Below are positions 17,100 through 23,491 of a stretch of 38,185 nucleotides of DNA, piece after piece. A model generated the notes under the pieces. That model saw only the letters and a program-made list of their open reading frames with translations, had not been told where the DNA came from and searched no databases. Positions within the stretch are counted from its first letter, which is position 1. Each line of letters opens with the position of its first letter. The position numbers and the translations under genes are program-made. Source of the DNA: Bacteroidales bacterium (lineage in GTDB: Bacteria; Bacteroidota; Bacteroidia; Bacteroidales; UBA932); contig JAFYTP010000007.1 in NCBI GenBank assembly GCA_017558775.1, forward strand, positions 1 to 38,185. Reading direction: 5' to 3'.

Positions 17100-17238
17100 T
17101 TCGGAGAGCGGTGTACTTCCGGAAACCTGTGGCCACCCTCGGCCACATAAGAGGGAAGGGCCCGAAGACGGCGTAAGCCGGATTTGGGAGGGGTCGGAGC
17201 GAAGCGGAGACGGTTTCCGGAAGTATACCCTCTCCGAA
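17100..17238. repeat. 139-bp inverted-repeat element with three internal hairpins (structured RNA or MITE-like repeat, unidentified)
   Basis: The arms at 17100-17127 and 17212-17238 pair over 27 bp with one bulged C (17109) and one G-U. Inside lie: hairpin 1, TGTGGCC (17128-17134) with GGCCACA (17141-17147); hairpin 2, CCCGAA (17161-17166) with TTTGGG (17183-17188), then a symmetric GA/GA internal loop, then CGGC-GTAA-GCCG with a GNRA tetraloop; hairpin 3, GTC (17193-17195) with GAC (17209-17211) around a GC-GAA-GC core. It fills most of the gap between the convergent genes mnmG and ruvA. No T-run follows on either strand, so it is not a classical terminator. I do not recognise it as a known RNA family. 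Confidence 0.6.
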
Positions 17239-17245
17239 TAACAGA

Positions 17246-17833
17246 TTAAAGCTTCTTGAGAGCCGCTTTGATGATTTCTTCCACCTTGGCGCCAGGGTTG
17301 TCCTTGAGGATGGAAGGCATGACTTTGTTGATGGCGGTTTTGGAGAAGCCGAGCATCACGAGAGCCGTGGTGGCTTCATCGACCAGGGCGTTAGTATCGG
17401 CCTTGAAGATGGTTGTGGAGTCGGTTCCGGCACCTTTTACGATCTTGTCCTTGAGCTCCAAAACCAGGCGCTGGGCACTCTTGAGGCCGATTCCCTTGAC
17501 ACTTTTGATCTTGTTGACATCCTCGGCGAGGATGGCGTGACGGATTTCATCGGAGGTCAGCGAGGAGAGCATCATGCGGGCGGAATTGACACCGATGCCC
17601 GAGACGCCGATCAGCAGACGGAACAGTTCCCTCTCGTCTTTCGTTGCGAAGCCGTAAAAGAGCTCCTCGTCCTCGCGGATGTAGTGATGGATGTACGCGA
17701 CGGTCTGGGTTTGAAGCTGCATCTTCTCGTAGGTTTGGAGCGAGATGAGGATGCTGTAGCCGATGCCGCCGCACTCAAGGATTAACTCCGTGGGCGTCAG
17801 TTCGATGATTTGTCCTTTGATGTAATCTATCAT
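17246..17833 (-). CDS. ruvA: Holliday junction branch migration complex subunit RuvA
   Basis: 195 residues. Domain I (OB fold) starts MIDYIKGQIIELTPTELILE. Domain II has two helix-hairpin-helix motifs, around GVSGIGVNSARMMLSS and SVKGIGLKSAQRLVLELKDK. Domain III (about 145-195) has ATTALVMLGFSKTAINKV. RuvA tetramers bind four-way junctions and load the RuvB motor. The gene is convergent with mnmG and divergent from sufS. The promoter at 17838-17868 has a perfect -7 box ending 4 bp before the ATG, so the mRNA is probably leaderless. Confidence 0.95.
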   Translation of the reverse strand: MIDYIKGQIIELTPTELILECGGIGYSILISLQTYEKMQLQTQTVAYIHHYIREDEELFYGFATKDERELFRLLIGVSGIGVNSARMMLSSLTSDEIRHAILAEDVNKIKSVKGIGLKSAQRLVLELKDKIVKGAGTDSTTIFKADTNALVDEATTALVMLGFSKTAINKVMPSILKDNPGAKVEEIIKAALKKL

Positions 17834-17837
17834 AACG

Positions 17838-17868
17838 CAAAATTATGTAAATTTGCAGACTTATCAAA
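17838..17868 (-). promoter_or_regulatory. Promoter of ruvA
   Basis: On the minus strand, TTTG (17868-17865), a 19-bp gap, then TAATTTTG (17845-17838). This is a full match to the Bacteroidetes -33/-7 consensus. The -7 box ends 4 bp before the ruvA ATG (17833), so the transcript should start at or next to the start codon. Confidence 0.65.
17848..17855 (+). promoter_or_regulatory. -7 box (TAAATTTG) of sufS
   Basis: A perfect TAnnTTTG, back to back with the ruvA -7 box (2 bp apart, opposite strands). No TTG is found at the -33 spacing. The predicted sufS leader is about 15 nt. The box also shows that an upstream TTG codon at 17853 cannot be the start of sufS. Confidence 0.5.
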
Positions 17869-17873
17869 GAAGT

Positions 17874-19100
17874 ATGACGGTACAGGAAATCAGAAGCCGG
17901 TTCCCGGCGCTCGCACAGACGGTATACGGCAAACCGCTCGTGTACCTGGACAACGCGGCCACCGCGCAGCGGCCGCTTGCCGTGCTCGAGAAAGAGTTCG
18001 TGTTGGCCTCCAAGTCCAACGCGAACATTCATCGCGCCGTCCACAAGCTTGCGGTCGACGCGACGGAAGAGTACGAGAAGACGCGCGACGCTGTCCGAGA
18101 TTTCCTGGGGGCCGGGAGCAGGGAAGAGATCGTCTTCACCTCGGGAGCCACGATGTCCATCAACCTCGTCGCCACCTGTTTCGGTGAAGCCTTCGTCGGA
18201 GAGGGGGACGAGATCATCGTCTCGGTCGCCGAGCACCATTCGAACATCGTCCCGTGGCAGCTGCTTTGCCGGCGCAAAAAGGCCGTCTTGAAAGTCTTTG
18301 AGATTGACGAATTTGGCGGCCTGATGGTCGACTCCCTGGAAAAATTGATTTCTCAGCGCACTAAAATTATAGCTATCTCTCACATTTCCAATGTGTTAGG
18401 CCTTGTAAATCCGGTGCGGGAAATTGTACAGATAGCGCACAATCACGACATTCCGGTGCTCGTGGACGGCGCGCAGGGGAGCGTTCACGAGAAAATCGAC
18501 GTCCGCGAGATGGACTGCGATTTTTACGCGTTCTCCGGACACAAGGTGTACGGCGCGACCGGCACCGGCGTCCTGTACGGGAAAAAGAAATGGCTCGAGT
18601 CGATGCCGCCGTACATGGGCGGGGGAGAGATGATCGAGACCGTCCGGTTCTCCGGAACGACCTTCGCTCCCGTACCCGGCAAGTTCGAGGCGGGCACGCA
18701 GAATTTCAACGCCGTCCCCACCCTCCAGGAAGCGCTCCGGCTGGCCCGAGAATTCCAGGAGGATGCGGAAGTGATTGAGAACCAAAAGAATATAACGGAA
18801 TATCTGCTGACGGTGATGACCAGCGACCCGCGCATCCACCTCTATGGTGTTCCCCGTGGAACGGCGGAGAAGACCCCGATCTTCTCCTTCACCGTGGAAG
18901 GGGCGCATCACGAGGACCTCGCGCTCATCCTGGACAAGATGGGCATCGCCGTCCGCTCCGGCCAGATGTGCGCCGAGCCCCTCATGGACCGTTTCGGCGT
19001 GACGGGCATGCTCCGCGCCTCCTTCGCCCCGTACAACACGCTGGAAGAGGCGGAGTATTTTGTGAAGTGTTTGAATAAGGCTATTGCAATGTTAGTTTAG
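17874..19100 (+). CDS. sufS: Cysteine desulfurase SufS
   Basis: 408 residues from ATG 17874 (MTVQEIRSRFPALAQ). It is a PLP-dependent class V aminotransferase-fold enzyme that takes sulfur from cysteine for Fe-S cluster assembly. Landmarks: LVYLDNAATAQRP near the N-terminus, NIHRAVHKLA, FTSGATMSIN, the PLP Lys224 in SGHKVYGATG, and the catalytic Cys366 in RSGQMCAEP, where other SufS enzymes have RTGHHCAQP. The C-terminal MLRASFAPYNT is typical. The stop (TAG) is followed directly by a palindromic repeat and then by the SufE-SufT fusion gene. A weak parS-like sequence lies in its 3' half (18848-18863). Confidence 0.94.
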   Translation: MTVQEIRSRFPALAQTVYGKPLVYLDNAATAQRPLAVLEKEFVLASKSNANIHRAVHKLAVDATEEYEKTRDAVRDFLGAGSREEIVFTSGATMSINLVATCFGEAFVGEGDEIIVSVAEHHSNIVPWQLLCRRKKAVLKVFEIDEFGGLMVDSLEKLISQRTKIIAISHISNVLGLVNPVREIVQIAHNHDIPVLVDGAQGSVHEKIDVREMDCDFYAFSGHKVYGATGTGVLYGKKKWLESMPPYMGGGEMIETVRFSGTTFAPVPGKFEAGTQNFNAVPTLQEALRLAREFQEDAEVIENQKNITEYLLTVMTSDPRIHLYGVPRGTAEKTPIFSFTVEGAHHEDLALILDKMGIAVRSGQMCAEPLMDRFGVTGMLRASFAPYNTLEEAEYFVKCLNKAIAMLV

Positions 19101-19124
19101 ATGCCCGATCAGGTCGGGCATGAC
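19100..19124. repeat. 25-bp palindromic repeat, copy B
   Basis: G, ATGCCCGA (19101-19108), loop TCAGG, TCGGGCAT (19114-19121), GAC. The first G is the last base of the sufS stop codon. The repeat offers an in-frame ATG (19101) 30 bp before the likely sufE start. Confidence 0.85.
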
Positions 19125-19130
19125 GGAAGA

Positions 19131-19970
19131 ATGACTTTAGAAGAAAAGAAACAGGAAGTCATCGAGGAGTTCTCGATGTATGAAGAGTGGCTGGACCGGT
19201 ATGAGTACTTGATCGAGCTGGGGAAGGCGTTGGAGCCGTACCCGGAGGAGGAGAAGACCGAGGAGAAGCTCATCAAGGGCTGCCAGTCGCGCGTGTGGTT
19301 GGACTATGAGGTGAAGGACGGAAAACTGTATTTCCGGGCCGACAGCGACGCGATCATCACCAAGGGTATCATCTCCCTGCTGATTTCCGTCTATTCCGGC
19401 CGCACCCCCGCGGAGATTGCGGCCGACGATTTCGGTTTTGTCGATGCCATCGGCCTGCGCGAAAACCTCTCTCCGACCCGCGCCAACGGCCTTGTGTCGA
19501 TGATTGAGACCATCAAGGCGGCCGCCGCGGAGATGGCGGGTCAAGCCCGCCATGACAACGGAGAAAACAATGTCATTCCGGGCTCGACCCGGAATCTCTC
19601 CAAGGAAGTGCTTACCGCTGAGGACGTTGCGGCCCTGCAGCCGCTGTATACGGACGTGATTCTTGCGCTCAAGCAGGTGTATGATCCGGAGATTCCGGTT
19701 AATATCTACGACCTGGGACTCATCTACGAGTTGAACATTGACAAGGAAAGGAAGGTGTCCATCGTGATGACCTTCACGGCCCCGAACTGCCCGATGGCGG
19801 ATGAGGTGCTGCACGAGGTGGAAGAGAGCGTGAAGCGGGTGCCCGGCGTGACCGGATGCACCATCGAACTGACCTTCGAGCCGGTCTGGGACCGGAGCAT
19901 GCTGTCCGAAGAGGCCCGGGTGGACCTCGGTTTGGACTATGAGGAAGACGAATACGGGAAACTGAGTTAA
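19131..19970 (+). CDS. sufE: SufE-SufT(DUF59)-like fusion protein joined by a repeat-derived linker
   Basis: 279 residues from ATG 19131. Residues 1-134 are a complete SufE: the catalytic Cys lies in KGCQSRVWL at position 51, the same number as in E. coli SufE, which supports this start. Residues about 170-279 are a DUF59/MIP18-type domain (YDPEIPVNIYDLGLIYEL and MTFTAPNCPMADEV with Cys220), as in SufT and PaaD, which help mature Fe-S proteins. Residues about 135-160 (MAGQARHDNGENN, then VIPGSTRNLS) are encoded by two palindromic repeats (19532-19556 and 19572-19596). The reading frame stays open throughout. A GTG at 19608 could start the second domain alone, but it has a poor ribosome site. 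If the upstream ATG 19101 is used, 10 repeat-coded residues are added. SufE takes sulfur from SufS, whose gene is directly upstream. Confidence 0.85.
   Translation: MTLEEKKQEVIEEFSMYEEWLDRYEYLIELGKALEPYPEEEKTEEKLIKGCQSRVWLDYEVKDGKLYFRADSDAIITKGIISLLISVYSGRTPAEIAADDFGFVDAIGLRENLSPTRANGLVSMIETIKAAAAEMAGQARHDNGENNVIPGSTRNLSKEVLTAEDVAALQPLYTDVILALKQVYDPEIPVNIYDLGLIYELNIDKERKVSIVMTFTAPNCPMADEVLHEVEESVKRVPGVTGCTIELTFEPVWDRSMLSEEARVDLGLDYEEDEYGKLS
19532..19556. repeat. 25-bp palindromic repeat, copy C (inside the SufE-SufT reading frame)
   Basis: G, ATGGCGGG (19533-19540), loop TCAAG, CCCGCCAT (19546-19553), GAC. It is translated as MAGQARHD in the linker of the fusion protein. Confidence 0.85.
19572..19596. 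repeat. 25-bp palindromic repeat, copy D (reverse orientation, inside the SufE-SufT reading frame)
   Basis: GTC, ATTCCGGG (19575-19582), loop CTCGA, CCCGGAAT (19588-19595), C. It is translated as VIPGSTRN. It has the same stem as copy A at 7623, with one base changed in the loop. Confidence 0.85.
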
Positions 19971-20453
19971 ATGGCGTTTGTGAGCGTATATCTGGGCCTG
20001 GGGTCCAACCTGGGGGACCGTCGGAAGAACATCGAACGGGCCCTGGAGCTGTTGGACGAGGGGTTCGGATGTCACTACACGGCGCTGTCCCGGCTCATCG
20101 AGACCAAGGCCTGGGGGTTCAAGGGCGATAAGTTCCTGAACGCCTGCGTGTTGTACCGGATTTACCGGAAGGGGACGCCGGAGGAGCAGGGGCACGAGAT
20201 CCTCGCCCTCTGCAAGGACATCGAGCGCGCCCTCGGCCGGGACGATGCGCCCGAATTCGATGCCGACGGCAAGCGGATTTACCACAACCGCACCATGGAC
20301 ATCGACATTCTCTTTTATGGGAAGGAATATATTGACACAGAGGACTTAACGGTGCCGCATCCGCTTATCGCGGAACGCGATTTCGTCAAGATTCCCCTGG
20401 CGGAAATCGCAAAACCCTCCCTCCGCGCCGCGTTTCCCGAATATTTTATGTAA
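19971..20453 (+). CDS. folK: 2-amino-4-hydroxy-6-hydroxymethyldihydropteridine pyrophosphokinase (FolK)
   Basis: 160 residues. The N-terminus has VYLGLGSNLGDRRKNIERAL, the standard HPPK opening. NRTMDIDILFYG (from about residue 106) carries the two metal-binding Asp residues, followed by VPHPLIAERDFVKIPLAEIA. The enzyme transfers pyrophosphate from ATP to the pterin in folate synthesis. Its ATG follows the stop of the SufE-SufT gene with no gap. Its stop (TAA 20451-20453) forms the first bases of a -7-like box (TAATTTTG) for glyQS. Confidence 0.95.
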   Translation: MAFVSVYLGLGSNLGDRRKNIERALELLDEGFGCHYTALSRLIETKAWGFKGDKFLNACVLYRIYRKGTPEEQGHEILALCKDIERALGRDDAPEFDADGKRIYHNRTMDIDILFYGKEYIDTEDLTVPHPLIAERDFVKIPLAEIAKPSLRAAFPEYFM

Positions 20454-20458
20454 TTTTG
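20451..20458 (+). promoter_or_regulatory. Possible -7 box (TAATTTTG) of glyQS, overlapping the folK stop
   Basis: A perfect TAnnTTTG, but no TTG lies at the right distance upstream. It would start transcription near 20462, just before palindromic repeat E, giving either a nearly leaderless ATG at 20467 or a 53-nt leader to ATG 20515. Confidence 0.35.
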
Positions 20459-20465
20459 CGAGCTA

Positions 20466-20490
20466 GATGCCCGATCAGGTCGGGCATGAC
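20466..20490. repeat. 25-bp palindromic repeat, copy E
   Basis: G, ATGCCCGA (20467-20474), loop TCAGG, TCGGGCAT (20480-20487), GAC. It is identical to copy B over the full 25 bp. It supplies an in-frame ATG 48 bp before the likely glyQS start. Confidence 0.85.
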
Positions 20491-20514
20491 GAGAGAAAAC
20501 AAGATATAAAAGAT

Positions 20515-22053
20515 ATGACACAGGACGAACTTTTCAAGGTGCTGGTGGCCCATTGCAAGGAGTATGGGTTCATTTTCCCGTCCAGCGAGATCTATGACGG
20601 ACTCGCCGCCGTGTACGATTACGGCCAGATGGGCGTCCAGCTCAAGAACAACATCAAGAATTACTGGTGGGAGGCGATGACCCGTCTGAACGAGAATATC
20701 GTGGGTATCGACTCCGCCATCTTCATGCACCCCCGCATTTGGGAGGCCTCCGGCCACGTGGGTGCTTTCAACGACCCCCTCATCGACAATAAGGACTCCA
20801 AGAAGCGCTATCGCGCCGACGTCCTGATCGAGGATTACCTCGGTAAGATCGAAGAAAAGATGAACAAGGAGGTCGCCAAGGGCCGCAAGCGCTTCGGCGA
20901 GAGCTTCGACGAGGCCCAGTTCCGCGCCACCAACCCCAACGTCCTGCGTGAGCAGGCCAAGTGGGACGAGGTGCACAACCGGTACGTGGCCGCCGAGAAG
21001 GCCAACGACCTGAACGAGTATCGTCAGATCATCATCGACAATAACATCGTCTGCCCCATCAGCGGCACCTGCAACTGGACCGACGTCCGTCAGTTCAACC
21101 TGATGTTCCAGACCTCGATGGGTTCCACCGCCGAGGGCGCCAACATCATTTATCTTCGTCCGGAGACCGCCCAGGGCATTTTCGTGAACTATCTGAACGT
21201 CCAGAAGACCGGTCGCATGAAGATTCCGTTCGGTATCGCGCAGATCGGCAAGGCCTTCCGTAACGAGATCGTGGCTCGTCAGTTCATCTTCCGCATGCGT
21301 GAGTTCGAGCAGATGGAGATGCAGTTCTTCATCAAGCCCGGCACCGAGCTTGACTGGTTCAAGAAATGGAAGGAAACCCGCATGAAGTGGCACGTGAACC
21401 TCGGCATGGGCGCGGAGAATTACCGTTTCCACGACCACGAGAAGCTCGCCCACTACGCGAACGCCGCCACCGATATCGAATTCAACTTCCCGTTCGGTTT
21501 CAAGGAGCTCGAGGGTATCCACAGCCGCACGAACTTCGACCTGGGCAACCACCAGAAGTTCTCCGGCAAGAAGATCGAGTACTTCGATCCCGAGGAGAAT
21601 CAGTCCTACACTCCGTACGTCATCGAGACCTCCATCGGCGTCGACCGCATGTGCCTGGCCGTCCTGGCCCACAGCTACACGGAAGAGGCCCTGGAGAACG
21701 GTGAGACCCGTATCGTGATGAAGATTCCGGCCCCGCTCGCCCCGATCAAGGTGGCCGTGATGCCGCTCGTGAAGAAGGACGGCCTGCCTGAGATCGCCCA
21801 GAAGGTGGTCGACGAGCTCAAGTACGACTTCTCCTACCAGTACGATGAGAAAGACTCCATCGGCAAGCGCTATCGCCGTCAGGACGCCATCGGAACCCCG
21901 TTCTGCGTCACCATCGACCATGACACGATCAACGATGGTTGCGTGACCGTCCGCGACCGCGACACGATGACCCAGGAGCGCGTGAAGATCGAGGACCTGC
22001 GCGCGATGATCGAGAAGAAGGTTTCGCTGACGAACCTGCTGAGAAACCTTTAG
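20515..22053 (+). CDS. glyQS: Glycyl-tRNA synthetase, single-chain (alpha2) type
   Basis: 512 residues from ATG 20515 (MTQDELFKVLVAHCKEYGF). This is the eukaryote/Thermus-like single-chain class II enzyme, not the alpha-beta type. Landmarks: SSEIYDGLAAVYDYGQMG and HPRIWEASGHVGAF in the N-terminal part, RPETAQGIFVNY, class II motif 2 (AFRNEIVARQFIFRMREFEQ, about 247), motif 3 (VIETSIGVDRM, about 370), and the C-terminal anticodon-binding domain (LAPIKVAVMPLVKKD). It charges tRNA-Gly. An in-frame ATG at 20467 would add MPDQVGHDERKQDIKD, whose first half is encoded by palindromic repeat E. Family alignment favours 20515. A strong terminator follows. Confidence 0.94.
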   Translation: MTQDELFKVLVAHCKEYGFIFPSSEIYDGLAAVYDYGQMGVQLKNNIKNYWWEAMTRLNENIVGIDSAIFMHPRIWEASGHVGAFNDPLIDNKDSKKRYRADVLIEDYLGKIEEKMNKEVAKGRKRFGESFDEAQFRATNPNVLREQAKWDEVHNRYVAAEKANDLNEYRQIIIDNNIVCPISGTCNWTDVRQFNLMFQTSMGSTAEGANIIYLRPETAQGIFVNYLNVQKTGRMKIPFGIAQIGKAFRNEIVARQFIFRMREFEQMEMQFFIKPGTELDWFKKWKETRMKWHVNLGMGAENYRFHDHEKLAHYANAATDIEFNFPFGFKELEGIHSRTNFDLGNHQKFSGKKIEYFDPEENQSYTPYVIETSIGVDRMCLAVLAHSYTEEALENGETRIVMKIPAPLAPIKVAVMPLVKKDGLPEIAQKVVDELKYDFSYQYDEKDSIGKRYRRQDAIGTPFCVTIDHDTINDGCVTVRDRDTMTQERVKIEDLRAMIEKKVSLTNLLRNL

Positions 22054-22061
22054 AGACAATA

Positions 22062-22089
22062 AGCCCGGCCACGAGGTCGGGCTTTTTTA
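22062..22089 (+). terminator. Rho-independent terminator after glyQS
   Basis: A 9-bp stem, 22062-22070 with 22075-22083 (one G-U), loop ACGA, followed by a T-run to 22088. Confidence 0.9.
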
Positions 22090-22141
22090 TGCAAGATTTC
22101 GCGTTTTTTGGATTATCTTTACGGACATAACCTGACGAAAG

Positions 22142-23428
22142 ATGAAAACACGGTATCTGATGCTGGCGCTGGCCCTTGTGGCGGCCGCGTGCAATAAGGC
22201 GAATAAGCCGGTGGACTTGGACGAGGCCTTCGCCATCGAGCAGCCCACACCCAAAAAAGAACTTACCCGCGTGGCGTTGAATGAGACGCAAAAGGGGTAT
22301 GTGCGCGAAGGGAACAAGCTGTCTTTCAAATTCTTGCAACAGCTTTCCACGGAGAACAAGAAAAGCTTCGTGTGCTCTCCGCTGAGCTTGCAACTGGCCC
22401 TGGCGATGACCGCGAACGGTGCGGAAGGGGAGACGCTGCAGGAAATGCTGAACGTCCTCGGCTACGGCAGCGAGGGGATGGCGGCGCTGAACGAATACGC
22501 CAAAATCCTCATCGAGCAGCTGCCGGCGGTGGATCTGGACGTGAAGATCAAGATGGCCGACGCCCTCCTGGCAACGGACAAATATCCGCTGAACGCGAGC
22601 TTCCAGGAGACGCTTCGGAATTACTATTATGCCCCGGCCGTAAGCATGTCTTTCGACGACCGCCAGAAGGTGCTGGATCAGGTCAATGAATGGGCCCGGC
22701 GCAACACTGAGGGGCTGATTGACCCGATGCTGAAGGAAATCAACCCGAACGCCGCCGCGTTCCTGATGAACGCCCTGTATTTCAAGGCCCGCTGGGCGGG
22801 TGGCGAGCGGAATCCGATGTTCAACAGCCGGGCGACGTATGACGACAAGTTTGCCAAGGCCGATGGTTCCACGGTCAAGGTCCCTTATATGACCACCCAC
22901 CGCAATTTCCCTTATGCCGACAAGGGTGATTACGAGATCGTGGCGCTGCCGTATGCCTCCGGCAAATTCTTCATGTATATCCTGCTTCCCAAGAAGCGGG
23001 ATGGGCTGGACGCGATGATTGGCACCTTGCAGAATACTTCTTGGAACAACTTGATTTCCAGCCTTAAAGCCGATTATGAAGTCCGTTTGTGCATGCCTAA
23101 ATTCGAGACTTCCGGCGACTTTGAGTTGAGCAAGGCCCTTAAGGCCATGGGCATGGTGAAGGCCTTTGACGACGTGTTCGCCGAGTTCGACGGCATGTTC
23201 GACGGCCCCACTCCCGGCTTCTACATCAGCCGCGTCCTCCAGAAGGCGAAAATTACCGTCGCCGAATGGGGTACGGAGGCCGCCGCCGTCACGGTCGTAG
23301 AAATGGCCGAGAAATCGTCCATGCCTGAAAAGGTGATTGATTTCACCGCCGACCACCCCTTCGTCTTCGTCTTGGGCGAACAGGAGTCCGGAACCATCCT
23401 CTTCGAAGGCGTCTATACGGGCGAATAA
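22142..23428 (+). CDS. Lipoprotein serpin (serine/cysteine protease inhibitor)
   Basis: 428 residues. A lipoprotein signal peptide (MKTRYLMLALALVAAAC, Cys17) is followed by a full serpin fold: CSPLSLQLALAMTANGAEG, NALYFKARW, and the hinge/reactive loop from about 373 (VAEWGTEAAAVTVVEMAEKS), ending with HPFVFVLGEQESGTILFEG. The hinge has the small residues (TEAAAV) needed for loop insertion, so it should be inhibitory. Counting as in alpha1-antitrypsin (P15 Gly377) puts P1-P1' at Lys391-Ser392, which points to trypsin-like targets. The family includes miropin of Tannerella forsythia. The lipid anchor suggests an outer-membrane or surface location. It lies between a terminator and the promoter of the next receptor gene, so it is probably a single-gene unit. 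An imperfect -7-like box (TATCTTTA) lies at 22114-22121. Confidence 0.9.
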   Translation: MKTRYLMLALALVAAACNKANKPVDLDEAFAIEQPTPKKELTRVALNETQKGYVREGNKLSFKFLQQLSTENKKSFVCSPLSLQLALAMTANGAEGETLQEMLNVLGYGSEGMAALNEYAKILIEQLPAVDLDVKIKMADALLATDKYPLNASFQETLRNYYYAPAVSMSFDDRQKVLDQVNEWARRNTEGLIDPMLKEINPNAAAFLMNALYFKARWAGGERNPMFNSRATYDDKFAKADGSTVKVPYMTTHRNFPYADKGDYEIVALPYASGKFFMYILLPKKRDGLDAMIGTLQNTSWNNLISSLKADYEVRLCMPKFETSGDFELSKALKAMGMVKAFDDVFAEFDGMFDGPTPGFYISRVLQKAKITVAEWGTEAAAVTVVEMAEKSSMPEKVIDFTADHPFVFVLGEQESGTILFEGVYTGE

Positions 23429-23451
23429 ATGGGTATCCCCATTTATAGGGA

Positions 23452-23482
23452 TTGTCGATGGCGGAGAAAATGGCTATCTTTG
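23452..23482 (+). promoter_or_regulatory. Promoter of the receptor-DUF4876-DUF6850 operon
   Basis: TTG (23452-23454), a 20-bp gap, then TATCTTTG (23475-23482): a full Bacteroidetes consensus. The -7 box ends 9 bp before ATG 23492, giving a leader of about 6 nt, and it rules out the upstream in-frame ATG at 23429. Confidence 0.65.
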
Positions 23483-23491
23483 TCCATCGAT

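Noticed and set aside
17100-17238. Structured element as 4.5S SRP RNA
   Set aside because: The conserved SRP helix with the GGAA-type tetraloop and its flanking internal loops is absent, and the outer 27-bp stem with three arms does not match SRP RNA.
19100-20490. Repeats as a CRISPR array
   Set aside because: Spacing is irregular (from about 15 bp to more than 900 bp), orientation changes, stems differ between copies, and copies lie inside coding DNA.
20446-22059. Long minus-strand frame opposite glyQS
   Set aside because: Shadow of glyQS with low-complexity Val/Leu/Gly-rich translation and no family features. The same holds for long frames opposite the receptor (11282-13507), the MG2 gene (7792-9306) and the DUF4249 gene (9483-10526).
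23429-23491. Upstream start for the receptor gene at 23429
   Set aside because: The 21 extra codons overlap a full consensus promoter (23452-23482), and the signal peptide begins at 23492.
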